From Oscillospiraceae bacterium (GTDB lineage Bacteria; Bacillota; Clostridia; Oscillospirales; Oscillospiraceae): a stretch of 64,000 nucleotides of DNA. Positions 34,972 to 42,922 of the stretch are shown here, piece by piece. The stretch covers positions 44,508 to 108,507 of the forward strand of contig JAFUNI010000013.1 in the NCBI GenBank assembly GCA_017482385.1. Reading direction: 5' to 3'. Within the stretch, counting starts at the first letter, position 1. The number at the start of each line of letters is the position of its first letter. The position numbers and the translations under genes were made by a program. A model generated the notes under the pieces. That model saw only the letters and a list, made by a program, of their open reading frames with translations. It was not told the origin of the DNA and made no database searches.

Positions 34972-35814
34972 TCATTGACCTGTAATGTATCCCCCTGCCC
35001 ATATCCAACGCAGAAATGCCGTTCCTGTGTTTCCACAGGTGTTTTTTGCCACGATACATTCTACTGTATTATCGCTTTGCCAATTGTAGTAGTTATCCCG
35101 ATATAGGAAGATGATCTGATCTGCCGTTTCCTCCGTCAGTCCGATCCACTTCAGATCTCTTAGATGAGGGCGTTTATTTTTACGGTGCTCCAGCCGGCGG
35201 TGCACATTTGCTGTGCAAAGGACTGGTACGCCCAGCTCCTGGGCCAAGGCCTTCAATGCGTACGTAGACTGGTCCATCGGTACAGGCTCCGGTTCCTGCA
35301 CAACTGCCTCCGCGAGAGTATCGGGCTTGTAAATATATTTCATATTATCCACAATTACCAGGCACAGGTCCGGAATCTTTTGGCAATATGTTTCAATACT
35401 TTCCAGACTGGGATATGTACTGGGATTAATTTTAATTTTCCCTTTCCGGGAAGCAAAGAACCTACGGCATGCCTCAGCAGCTTCCTGTGCAGACAAGCTT
35501 CCGTCCAGCAATCTGCCCACTTCAATAGATAAGCCTGTCTGTAAAAGGCGTACAGCGACCCCTGCTTCACACATATTGGGAGAAAATATAACAACGGTTC
35601 CCTCCATCTGTTTGGATACCAGATCCGCAATACTCAGTGCCAACGCGGTCTTTCCCATAGCGGGACGAGCTCCGACAACTGTCAAGCCCCCTTTGATCAG
35701 TCCTCCTGTCAATGCGTCAAATTCCCGAAAGCCGGTCAACAAACGATCCTTATTTTTCCGCATTTGTTCCAGCAACTCTGCAATCTCCTGTAAAGATTTC
35801 CTTTTCTCTGTCAT
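34972..35814 (-). CDS. DnaB-like helicase C-terminal (RecA-fold) ATPase
   Basis: 280 residues, only the C-terminal half of a replicative helicase. TGFREFDALTGGLIKGGLTVVGARPAMGKTALAL (about 23-56) contains Walker A GARPAMGKT; Walker B is CLVIVDNMKYI near 132; GVPVLCTANVHRRLEHRKNKRPHLRDLKW is the DnaB arginine/loop region. The N-terminal DnaG-interaction domain is absent. It probably serves replication of the element or is a DnaB-related ATPase of another role. Terminal gene of the element's minus-strand left arm. Confidence 0.82.
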   Translation of the reverse strand: MTEKRKSLQEIAELLEQMRKNKDRLLTGFREFDALTGGLIKGGLTVVGARPAMGKTALALSIADLVSKQMEGTVVIFSPNMCEAGVAVRLLQTGLSIEVGRLLDGSLSAQEAAEACRRFFASRKGKIKINPSTYPSLESIETYCQKIPDLCLVIVDNMKYIYKPDTLAEAVVQEPEPVPMDQSTYALKALAQELGVPVLCTANVHRRLEHRKNKRPHLRDLKWIGLTEETADQIIFLYRDNYYNWQSDNTVECIVAKNTCGNTGTAFLRWIWAGGYITGQ

Positions 35815-35858
35815 ATTATCTTACACTTTTTCTATTTCACGCTTTCTCTGTTATCAGA

Positions 35859-36428
35859 TTAATCGTCTTCCTCTTCCAAATCAACAGGTTCCAGTTTTGC
35901 CAATATATCATCAGGCGTGTTGAATACAATTGCATCACCGGATTCGCCCTCGTATTCATCTTCTTCCTCCTGTTCGTCATCCATCAGACGAATGGTAAGG
36001 GTATCATTCCGCTCTAAAACACCTGTCGCGTGGTTGCGCATCTGTAGGGTGAAATAGTATTCCTCTTCAGAGCCGTCCATTCCCAGAGTGTTGGTGGCTA
36101 ATGTATAATTGTACCGCAGTGCTTCGTTATCGGTTTCGAGATGAAAGTAATTATCGGAAACTTCGTAGGAAACCTCTTCGGTCCAAATATCGAAATCCTC
36201 CTGATTGTAGGCACAGCCTATAGCTTCATAGCTATTGAGAGTTTGATATATTGAGTCGGGAAATTGTTCCTTGAATGCCGCCCAGGCACCGGAGCGGCTT
36301 TTTTTAGCACTGGCAAGTAAGTCCTTAATCATACTTTCCATTTGTGCCTGCGCATCATCATAGTCTTCAAAATCGCCAACACAAACATTAAAACAATTTT
36401 CGGTTTCAACATAAAGCTTATAGCTCAT
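35859..36428 (-). CDS. acidic protein of unknown function, 189 aa
   Basis: ATG 36428 (MSYKLYVETENCFNVCVGDFEDYDD) is chosen over ATG 36434 because AAGGA then has proper spacing. The protein is strongly acidic, ending EEEDEYEGESGDAIVFNTPDDILAKLEPVDLEEEDD. No known motif. Acidic small proteins on mobile elements are sometimes DNA mimics (anti-restriction), but nothing here proves that. It precedes the DnaB-C gene by 44 bases. Confidence 0.68.
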   Translation of the reverse strand: MSYKLYVETENCFNVCVGDFEDYDDAQAQMESMIKDLLASAKKSRSGAWAAFKEQFPDSIYQTLNSYEAIGCAYNQEDFDIWTEEVSYEVSDNYFHLETDNEALRYNYTLATNTLGMDGSEEEYYFTLQMRNHATGVLERNDTLTIRLMDDEQEEEDEYEGESGDAIVFNTPDDILAKLEPVDLEEEDD

Positions 36429-36538
36429 AATCATTTCCTTTCTTTTTAAACCAACAGCGGCAGAAGTATCTGCCGCTGCTGTTATTCACTTGTACGTATT
36501 AACCAGAAGGTATAGTCTAATAGATCTATCCCACTTCA

Positions 36539-36709
36539 TTAACACTCTTTAACGCTAACAATGGAAACTGCACCAGCTCCACTTCCAAACTGTTTTCTGG
36601 CCTGATCTAAGGCTTCCATTCTTGCCTTGGAAGAGTCTATTGCTCTAACCATAATCACAATTTGCTTACCGGTATTACCACTTTGGGCAATGCACTCAAA
36701 TGTCTTCAT
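36539..36709 (-). CDS. small protein, 56 aa, unknown function
   Basis: Reads MKTFECIAQSGNTGKQIVIM and ends GAGAVSIVSVKEC. AGGAGGAAATT precedes the ATG, so it is well supported despite its size. The pattern is one beta-alpha-beta unit, like a small dodecin- or ferredoxin-fold protein. Sits between the acidic-protein and 63-residue genes on the same strand. Confidence 0.68.
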   Translation of the reverse strand: MKTFECIAQSGNTGKQIVIMVRAIDSSKARMEALDQARKQFGSGAGAVSIVSVKEC

Positions 36710-36770
36710 AATTTCCTCCTATTTTAAGTCCAAAGGACTATTGTTTATTTTGTTGTTTTAAGCTATCCTG

Positions 36771-36962
36771 TTACTTACTTGTAAAAAGTTCTTCGCATTT
36801 TTCAATCACAAAGTACTGCCCGGCATACTGCTGTTGGAATGTATGCATCGCCCAATGCCGTGTATCTGCTTCTACGAAAGCAACGCAACGCATACCGCCA
36901 TTTAAAACCTTAGGAGAATATACGATTTTCCAGGTTTTAAGCGGCCCCATATTTCCCGACAT
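36771..36962 (-). CDS. small protein, 63 aa, unknown function
   Basis: ATG 36962 (MSGNMGPLKTWKIVYSPKVL) has AGGGGG eight bases upstream. Residues 15-60 alternate strand and helix (MRCVAFVEADTRHWAMHTFQQQYAG). No family recognised. It resembles the 56-residue neighbour in size and secondary-structure pattern. Confidence 0.65.
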   Translation of the reverse strand: MSGNMGPLKTWKIVYSPKVLNGGMRCVAFVEADTRHWAMHTFQQQYAGQYFVIEKCEELFTSK

Positions 36963-36976
36963 AGCAAATCCCCCTA

Positions 36977-37240
36977 TCAATTTTCTGTTAATCCCCTAAT
37001 ATAGGTGCTAATAATATTGCTAACCATTTTTGAAGTCAGGGATGCATATTCGTCATCCTCCACATATTCTCTTGCAATTATTTGCCAGACAGCATAGCAT
37101 AAAGCATCCACAAAATATGTATATCCACTAACTCCACCCTGTAGCCACCTTAAGCACGGAGAGGATGCGAGAGACCCCTTATAGTACCACTGCTTTTTAA
37201 GGATTATCGATGATGTAGTCAAAGCCTTTGCAGGTAACAA
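36977..37240 (-). CDS. doubtful small protein between YidD-like and 63-aa genes
   Basis: The frame is open for 87 codons and its C-terminal half (YFVDALCYAVWQIIAREYVEDDEYASLTSKMVSNIISTYIRGLTEN) looks like helical protein. No good start: TTG 37240 lies inside the YidD-like gene, and GTG near 37113 lacks a ribosome site. It may be the 3' part of a degraded gene. Confidence 0.4.
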   Translation of the reverse strand: MLPAKALTTSSIILKKQWYYKGSLASSPCLRWLQGGVSGYTYFVDALCYAVWQIIAREYVEDDEYASLTSKMVSNIISTYIRGLTEN

Positions 37241-37649
37241 AGAGCCGTTTTCTGATTTTTAGCAAGGCATAAATCAGTTCATACTTTTTTAGGCATAAAA
37301 TCGCATATTCCGAACAAGAGGGAACGCATTTGCATTTTCTCCGTGTTTCTTCTGTTGCGTAATGCTGATAGCATTCAACAATTTTTATGAGAGAAATTCG
37401 CCCCAATGTTTCTGACACTACGATGATACACACTAACAAAACAAGGATATTGACCCATATTTGCAAAGGGGAAACTGCCAACAAACCAATTGCACAGAGA
37501 AAAACAATCACAAGCAGAGCTGTTAGATATACTACAACCGTGTTTTTTGTGGTTTTTGGCTTTACCAGTATACGATTACTTTGATAAACTTCCAGTCTTT
37601 TTTGTTCACGATAAGACTTCAAGTATTCCTCCCATTGCAATGAACTCAC
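37197..37649 (-). CDS. YidD-like protein with N-terminal membrane segments
   Basis: 150 residues. Two hydrophobic helices (VVVYLTALLVIVFLCAIGLLAV and IWVNILVLLVCIIVVSETL) are followed by the YidD core IVECYQHYATEETRRKCKCVPSCSEYAILCLKKYELIYALLKIRKRL, with PSCSEYA matching the family PTCSxYA. Chromosomal YidD is about 70-90 residues, helps YidC membrane insertion and is encoded by rnpA-yidD-yidC. This copy is longer and lies alone on a mobile element. Start GTG 37649 with GGTGGTG upstream. Confidence 0.68.
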   Translation of the reverse strand: MSSLQWEEYLKSYREQKRLEVYQSNRILVKPKTTKNTVVVYLTALLVIVFLCAIGLLAVSPLQIWVNILVLLVCIIVVSETLGRISLIKIVECYQHYATEETRRKCKCVPSCSEYAILCLKKYELIYALLKIRKRLFVTCKGFDYIIDNP

Positions 37650-37675
37650 GCAATCACCACCATATTGTAAAGGCT

Positions 37676-37706
37676 AAAAACAGGCTTCTTAAGAAGCCTG
37701 TTTTTA
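37676..37706. terminator. terminator after the 196-aa protein gene
   Basis: AAAAACAGGCTTCTT / AAGAAGCCTGTTTTT perfect palindrome with T run, between the gene ending 37720 and the YidD-like gene. Confidence 0.88.
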
Positions 37707-37719
37707 TATCGCTTACCAA

Positions 37720-38310
37720 TTAGCCCAAAGTAACACAGCCTGCCTTTTTCGGCATAGTATATGTGGGATCTACTTTCTTGATGTCCGCTTCGTAATCTTC
37801 TGGTTTAACGCCGTTATATTTGTAACCGTAAAACTCTCTTTGCAGTGCTACTGCTTCCTTCCAAGCCACGACCGCCTGCTTCATAGCCTCGGGATTGGAG
37901 CCAAATTCCTTCTTGATGGCATTACCCAAAGCATACAGACCCAGAACACCGGTTTCAATGGTGCTGGCGGTAGTGGAGAATTTCTTAAATACGAAACGGG
38001 TGATGGGAGTATATACCTCTACTATTTTTTCCAAAATCAGTCCCTTGCCGATGTCCTCCACATCAGATTCCTTCACGCACTTAACAGCCTTTTCCAAACA
38101 TGCCGCCATAGCTTTAAATGCGTTAACAGCCGATGCGCTGTTTTCTTCCACCAAGCTTTGATAACCCAGGTAAGCGCCAAAAAATTCTGCCTCTGCATTT
38201 TCAGGCGCGTCTTTTGATACCTCAAAATAGTGGACACAGGCATTGTCCAAGTCTCCCATTACGAGCAAATCTCTTGCGGTTGTAAGATACTTCTTTTCGT
38301 TTTCTGTCAT
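37720..38310 (-). CDS. helical (TPR-like) protein of unknown function, 196 aa
   Basis: ATG 38310 (MTENEKKYLTTARDLLVMGDLDNACVHYFEVS) has AAGGAGG upstream; longer in-frame starts run into the neighbour gene. The first 60 residues look like a TPR pair (ARDLLVMGDLDNACVHYFEVSKDAPENAEAEFFGAYLGYQ). The rest is helical with a hydrophobic stretch (STIETGVLGLYALGNAI). Commonly such proteins accompany zinc-ribbon/membrane scaffold proteins, as here with the gene just upstream. Confidence 0.7.
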   Translation of the reverse strand: MTENEKKYLTTARDLLVMGDLDNACVHYFEVSKDAPENAEAEFFGAYLGYQSLVEENSASAVNAFKAMAACLEKAVKCVKESDVEDIGKGLILEKIVEVYTPITRFVFKKFSTTASTIETGVLGLYALGNAIKKEFGSNPEAMKQAVVAWKEAVALQREFYGYKYNGVKPEDYEADIKKVDPTYTMPKKAGCVTLG

Positions 38311-38359
38311 TTTTGTTTCCTCCTTGTTTAAGCAACTATGTTGCATTTGTTCTCTTTGA

Positions 38360-39475
38360 TCAGCGGGGTCTGAAACCTGTGCAATTATACGCACCATCCG
38401 AAGTTTTCACACCACAGCGCGATTGATAAGCACAGTACATACATCTTTTTTGTTTGCTTTCCTCCGCTACTCTTGCATCCATATTGTTTTTGCGCCGCTG
38501 TTCGTTTAAGAGTGCTTTATCTTCCCGTTGCCGCTGCTGCTCCTGCTCACGCTGCAGCTCCAGCTGTCTTTCCCGATAGAGCATATCCTCCAGCAGATTG
38601 ATGGCTTCCTTCAGATCGTCGGCTCTGCCGCTTCTGAGCAAGTCAATGAGAACATCTGCGGCAGGCAGATACTTTTCTGTCAAAAGGTTGTTGCAGGATT
38701 CCAGATAATCCTGAGCGGGCGTATATTCCTCAGCGTAGATTTTCTTCTGCCCGGCAAGTCTGTCTTTTTCCAGCTGCTCTTCAATCCTTGCTTCTTCTGC
38801 CAAATGAGCAAGATAGATTTCTCTCCATTTTGTATAATCTTGAAGGAAAGTGGCTTTTGCTTGCTCATAAGAAGGCAAAGCATCTTGATAGGCCTTTGTA
38901 TCCCGCGCGTATTTTTCTGCTTGTTCTTTTTGCTCTTTCTGGAAGGCTGCGATTGCAGCTTTTGTTGCTTCCTCATCCGCTGCCTTTGCTGCTTTCTTCT
39001 TTTGATTGACAAAGAGGAATGTAGCAACGCAGGCTGCTAAAAGAATCAGATTGAGAACAATCGTGAGCCCATCTCTCGCAAATAATCCGCCTGACAACAA
39101 AACACAAACGGCAACAAAACCGGCAACGCCAGGCAAACAGCCGAGCTTTTGCTTTGTCTCATTGAACTGAGTCTGTTGGTTGGTAGGGAGGTTGCCGCAA
39201 ACCGGTTCTTTAGGTTCCTTTGGCTTTGCGGTACGCTCGTAGACATATGCTATGGTTTCAATTGCGTCTTCATCAGAATGATCGAATTCATCCCGCCATA
39301 CTTCTCGTTCCTCTTCGCTGCTATAGCTGCCCGGAAACTGGGGCGCTTTAATGGTTCGTTCGTAGTTGTCCTCAGGCTAGAACTCATCCATTTCCTTGGC
39401 GATTGCCAAGGTTTCTTTAAATGCTGCAGAAATTTGTTCCAGTTTCGCTATTAGTTCATTTTTTTGCAAACCCAT
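38360..39475 (-). pseudogene. coiled-coil membrane protein interrupted by an in-frame amber codon
   Basis: Starting at ATG 39475 (MGLQKNELIAKLEQISAAFKE, GAAGG ribosome site) one frame of 372 codons runs to 38360, broken only by TAG at 39379-39377 (codon 33). The frame after it is clearly protein-like: PEDNYERTIKAPQFPGSY, SSEEEREVWRDEFDHSDED, two membrane helices (GVAGFVAVCVLLSGGLF and LTIVLNLILLAACVATFLFV), a long Lys/Glu coiled coil, and a C-terminal Cys cluster (CMYCAYQSRCGVKTSDGAYNC). Downstream the only plausible restart is TTG 39136. Either a nonsense mutation or read-through. The same transcript continues into the 196-aa gene. Confidence 0.72.
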
Positions 39476-39547
39476 AAACCTTCAATCTCTCTTTATGTCT
39501 GTAAAATCAGCGTTTTTATTTCTACTTAGAAGATATATAGTCACATT

Positions 39548-39628
39548 ATAGTCTTATAAGGATTATTTGTCAACCTTATTCGACTGACTTTGTGCTATTT
39601 TTTGTGCTAACATATTTTATAAGACTAT
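39548..39628. promoter_or_regulatory. operator: 12-bp inverted repeat upstream of the XRE gene
   Basis: ATAGTCTTATAA (39548-39559) and its exact complement TTATAAGACTAT (39617-39628), 69 bases centre to centre. Between them lies a plus-strand promoter-like TTGTGC-N17-TATTTT. The layout suits self-control by the XRE protein and control of the divergent operon. Confidence 0.65.
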
Positions 39629-39643
39629 GTTAGGAGGCTGGCT

Positions 39644-39925
39644 ATGAACATTAGCAAACGACTGATCCACTTGAGAACACAATGTGGCTATACTCAAAAC
39701 GCTCTGGCTGAACGAGCCGGCGTATCCCAATCCCATCTGCGCAGAGTCGAGCTGGGTGAATCTGATATTACCGTTGGTCATTTACAGCTTTTATGTGATG
39801 CTATGAATATCTCGCTGAAAGATTTTTTTGACGATGCTTCCAGCGAAGACGAAATTGCTTCCGCACTTTCCAAGCTCTCCCCCAAACAAAAACAGCGATT
39901 GATTGCGTTTATGGAGAGTCTTTAA
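39644..39925 (+). CDS. XRE-family HTH regulator
   Basis: 93 residues; HTH_3 domain at residues 6-60 (KRLIHLRTQCGYTQNALAERAGVSQSHLRRVELGESDITVGHLQLLCDAMNISLKDFF), then a short acidic/basic tail. AGGAGG precedes the start. Divergent from the minus-strand arm (39475 to 34972) and upstream of the kinase cassette. The 12-bp inverted repeat in its promoter is the likely target. Confidence 0.87.
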   Translation: MNISKRLIHLRTQCGYTQNALAERAGVSQSHLRRVELGESDITVGHLQLLCDAMNISLKDFFDDASSEDEIASALSKLSPKQKQRLIAFMESL

Positions 39926-39978
39926 CCATACAGGATTATATTACAGAAAATTTTTGACATCAATTTACTGTCAGTATC

Positions 39979-40006
39979 TTGATTTTTTAAAAATTAATGC
40001 TATAAT
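39979..40006 (+). promoter_or_regulatory. promoter of the HTH/zinc-ribbon/kinase cassette
   Basis: TTGATT (39979-39984), 16-base spacer, perfect TATAAT (40001-40006). The transcript then holds a hairpin (40022-40048) before the ribosome site of 40104. Confidence 0.7.
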
Positions 40007-40021
40007 GTTTGCGCTCAAAAA

Positions 40022-40048
40022 CAAGGAGGTGGTTTTCCGCCTCCTTTG
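40022..40048 (+). promoter_or_regulatory. leader hairpin ahead of the kinase cassette
   Basis: CAAGGAGG-TGGTTTTCCG-CCTCCTTTG folds into a strong stem-loop, 56 bases before the start codon. The tail is GTTGCATTTT, too mixed for a standard terminator; it may be an attenuator or mRNA stabiliser. Confidence 0.5.
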
Positions 40049-40103
40049 TTGCATTTTATGACACAGTATGCTATAAATATAAATAGTCAAGGGGGTACTT
40101 CTT

Positions 40104-40538
40104 ATGCAGAAGGATACATCAGAAATCGTAAAACAGCTTCAGCTTTCTCCGGATTTTCAATGTTTTTATCAAGAAAACAAAGAATATATGGTGGATAAGA
40201 CCTTGGCGCAGCTTTTAAACCAGTTGCTGCAGCAGACCGGCATTAGCAAAGCCAAAGCCATTAAGGATGCGGAAATGAGTGAGATTTACGCCTACCACAT
40301 TTTTGCCGGCACACGAATCCCAGAACGTGGTAAGGTCTTGGCGTTGGCCATTGGTATGGGGCTAAATTTGGATCAGATACAGCAGCTTTTGAAAACCGCT
40401 AATTACAGCACCCTATATGTGAAACGCCCCTTTGACAGTGTGGTGCTTTATGGTATTATAAATCACATGTCCGTGGCACAAATCAACGAGCTTTTGTATG
40501 ACTACGGTATGGAAACGTTAGGACAAAGTAAATTATGA
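40104..40538 (+). CDS. HTH protein of the kinase cassette
   Basis: 144 residues, no membrane segment. The centre (LAQLLNQLLQQTGISKAKAIKDAEMSEIYAYHIFAGTRIPERGKVLALAIGMGLNLDQIQQLLKTAN) is an XRE-like helix-turn-helix fold, without the usual DNA-contact residues being obvious. In clostridia such HTH proteins recur directly upstream of small Ser/Thr kinases. The stop overlaps the next start by four bases (ATGA), so the genes are coupled. Role: probable target or partner of the kinase; inference. Confidence 0.75.
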   Translation: MQKDTSEIVKQLQLSPDFQCFYQENKEYMVDKTLAQLLNQLLQQTGISKAKAIKDAEMSEIYAYHIFAGTRIPERGKVLALAIGMGLNLDQIQQLLKTANYSTLYVKRPFDSVVLYGIINHMSVAQINELLYDYGMETLGQSKL

Positions 40539-41278
40539 AATTATGCCCAAACTGCAAAACAGAGCTGGATGATAACGCACGGCTATGTCTGTGCTGTATG
40601 ACCTCTCTGGACGAAAAAGAATTAATCCTGCCGCCGGTACGCCAATTTCGCCGGTGGCCTTTGGTGTTGCTTTGTTTCTTGAGTTTAGGTGCTTTGCTGA
40701 TTGCAATTGTCGTTTTGAATACTGACCCTCCATCAGAACCACACAATTCTCCTGAAACCAGCATTGCAGACACACCAACAACAAAGGATGACAAAGACGA
40801 TCTCTTACCTGTTCCGGAAGATGCTTCAACTGTCTCCCAAACAGTAGCCGGTGTCACCTACAAATTCCGCCCCGCCACCCGGGAGGACCATCCCTCAGCA
40901 ATAACCCTGGATAATCATTATGTGCTGATCCAGGTAGAAGGGGCCCCTCTCGACGGTATATACCGGGTTCCCACCTTTGTCGGTCAGGATATGAATGCGT
41001 TGGTAACCGTGGTTGCCGACGGCGCCTTTGCTGGAACCAACGCCCAGGCAATCGACTTAGGGCACAATGTGCGTTATGTATGGGGCAACGCCTTCGGTGG
41101 TTATCCATTGACAGACCTGTATTTGCACGAAGATGTTCTGATTGAACAAACCGCATTTTCCGGTTGCACAGAAAGCCTGACGATTCACTGCCCGGAATAT
41201 CTGGAAAATACGGAAGGAATCCTTTGGTCTGACCTCGCCATTACCTTGGGTTTCCAGTGGCAGTCGGAAATTTTGTGA
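40535..41278 (+). CDS. zinc-ribbon, single-pass membrane protein
   Basis: 247 residues: N-terminal zinc ribbon (MKLCPNCKTELDDNARLCLCCMTSLD, four Cys), one membrane helix at about 43-62 (WPLVLLCFLSLGALLIAIVVL), an acidic linker (TTKDDKDDLLPVPEDAST) and an extracytoplasmic beta domain resembling LRR_5/BspA repeats (GAFAGTNAQAIDLGHNVRYVWGNAFGGYPLTDLYLHEDVLIEQTAFSGC). The ribbon is inside and the repeat domain outside, which would suit a sensor. Start overlaps the HTH gene; the kinase starts 26 bases after the stop. Confidence 0.75.
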   Translation: MKLCPNCKTELDDNARLCLCCMTSLDEKELILPPVRQFRRWPLVLLCFLSLGALLIAIVVLNTDPPSEPHNSPETSIADTPTTKDDKDDLLPVPEDASTVSQTVAGVTYKFRPATREDHPSAITLDNHYVLIQVEGAPLDGIYRVPTFVGQDMNALVTVVADGAFAGTNAQAIDLGHNVRYVWGNAFGGYPLTDLYLHEDVLIEQTAFSGCTESLTIHCPEYLENTEGILWSDLAITLGFQWQSEIL

Positions 41279-41304
41279 CAGATTCCCCTCTGGAGAAGAA
41301 CGCT

Positions 41305-42006
41305 ATGACGAGAGAAGAATATATCAGCAGTCTAAAAAGCACCTTTGCCACAGTGGAGGTTCTCAGCACTAAGAATAATTGCAAAGTACTCAAACTGCGG
41401 CACCGTAAAACCGGTAAAGATTTAGTGTTACGAAGCTATCCTCAGCAAGTAGATGCCTATAATACCCTTGTGCAATTCCGCTGCATAAATCTGCCGGAGA
41501 TCTTGGATGTCATCCCAATGGATGATGGACAGATCGTGTTGGAAGAATTTATATCCGGGATGACTGTTGCTCAGATTATGGAAATGAACCATTACAAAAA
41601 GCAGGGTGCCCGGCGTGTTATGGCAGCACTGTGCCACGCTATGAGTGTGCTTCATACCAGAGGGCTGGTGCATCGGGATATCAAGCCAGAAAATGTGATG
41701 ATCTCCGATAATGGCCGAGTAGTATTGATCGATTTCAACGCCTCCCGTCAAGTCAGCCAATGCAGTCACGATACTGTGATTATGGGTACTGTGGGATATG
41801 TTTCTCCTGAACAGTTGGGCCTTTCTCAATCTGACGCCCGGACGGATATTTATGCCGCCGGGGTTCTGTATAATGTCATGTTAACCGGACAGCATCCAAG
41901 TATGACCATTGCACCGGGTCGGGCTGGTCGAATCGTCCGCAAATGTACGGCAGTGAATCCGGATGAGCGCTACCAAACAGCCGAGGCTCTGTGTGCTGCA
42001 ATTTAG
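41305..42006 (+). CDS. small Ser/Thr protein kinase with altered ATP-site residues
   Basis: 233 residues from ATG 41305 (MTREEYISSL; GGAGAAG upstream). Catalytic loop HRDIKPEN at 123-130 is intact and the metal-binding DFG is DFN (143-145). IMGTVGYVSPEQLG is the activation/APE segment and SDARTDIYAAGVLYNVMLTGQHP the F helix. The glycine-rich loop is not recognisable (STKNNCKVLKL), and the usual AxK lysine position reads LVLRSY. It lacks the membrane helix and PASTA domains of PrkC. It may be active with an unusual ATP pocket, or be pseudokinase-like. Third gene of a three-gene cassette. Confidence 0.82.
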   Translation: MTREEYISSLKSTFATVEVLSTKNNCKVLKLRHRKTGKDLVLRSYPQQVDAYNTLVQFRCINLPEILDVIPMDDGQIVLEEFISGMTVAQIMEMNHYKKQGARRVMAALCHAMSVLHTRGLVHRDIKPENVMISDNGRVVLIDFNASRQVSQCSHDTVIMGTVGYVSPEQLGLSQSDARTDIYAAGVLYNVMLTGQHPSMTIAPGRAGRIVRKCTAVNPDERYQTAEALCAAI

Positions 42007-42036
42007 CTTAATAACCACCGGCCGTGTTCCGGTGGT

Positions 42037-42741
42037 TTAATTATTCTGCATCTTTAACTCTCTTTTATATTTGTAATAAGAGTTCCTTGAGATTTGACAA
42101 AGTGTCATTACCTCCTTGTCGCTGAGCGTGCCACCAAAATCGGTGGCATGCTTTTTTATTATCTCTTTGCACTTGATAGACTTCTCAGTGGTTAACACGG
42201 TTCCTTTTTCAAGACCTATCTGTTTACCATTCCGTTTGCTCTCACGCATACCTTGGCTGATTCTAGTATGTAGATCCTGAACTTCTTTTTCGGATTGAGC
42301 AAAGGCTGACTTGATCTGTTCTTCTGCTAATGACATAAGTAGGTTGTTGATCAAAGTGATGTTGCCTTTGAAGTAATCATCAACTGCTGCATTACCTGTC
42401 TGCACAGAGATCTCTAATAAGTTGTTCTTAGTGGAGTCAAAGATAGCTGTATTAATTAGGGGCTCGTTGATAAACTCCAAGTGAATACCTTCTTCGTAAA
42501 GCTTCTTGTAATCCTTGAAGCCCTCAGCAGCATTTCTGGACATTCTGGATACGCTGTCAAAGATGATGGTGTCACCGGTTCTAATCTGCTTCATAAGCTT
42601 GTCCCATAGCGGTCGGTTTTGTGTTGTGCCAGTATAGAACTCTTTAATAATTGTGGCGGTTGGATATACTTCTTTGATGTTTGTGACTTGCCTTGTGATT
42701 CGTTGGTGTTTTGTGCTGACACGACAATAACCATAAACCAT
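42037..42741 (-). CDS. serine recombinase (resolvase/invertase family)
   Basis: 234 residues. The resolvase domain starts MVYGYCRVSTKHQR with nucleophile Ser9; SVSRMSRNAAEGFKDYKKL supplies catalytic arginines and the long E helix follows (LSLAEEQIKSAFAQSEKEVQDLHTRI). The C-terminal HTH is LSDKEVMTLCQISRNSYYKYKRELK. The small size fits resolvases or invertases, not large integrases. GGAGG with eight-base spacing precedes ATG 42741. It could resolve element multimers or invert DNA; no inverted repeat pair flanking a switch was noticed. Confidence 0.88.
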   Translation of the reverse strand: MVYGYCRVSTKHQRITRQVTNIKEVYPTATIIKEFYTGTTQNRPLWDKLMKQIRTGDTIIFDSVSRMSRNAAEGFKDYKKLYEEGIHLEFINEPLINTAIFDSTKNNLLEISVQTGNAAVDDYFKGNITLINNLLMSLAEEQIKSAFAQSEKEVQDLHTRISQGMRESKRNGKQIGLEKGTVLTTEKSIKCKEIIKKHATDFGGTLSDKEVMTLCQISRNSYYKYKRELKMQNN

Positions 42742-42861
42742 ATTTACATCCCTCCATAGTATTAAAAGAACCTAAACTCAGTTTTGATATTCGTATTATG
42801 TCGTGTTTCATCCCATTTGTAAGCGCTTTTGCGACAATTTTTTTAGGCTTACTTTTAATAC

Positions 42862-42890
42862 TTGTTTTGAGAGCTAATATGTATTACAAT
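42862..42890 (+). promoter_or_regulatory. promoter of the 42923 gene
   Basis: TTGTTT (42862-42867), 17-base spacer, TACAAT (42885-42890), 32 bases before the start codon. Confidence 0.65.
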
Positions 42891-42922
42891 GAGCATATAC
42901 GTAAATAAGGAGTGGTCAACAA

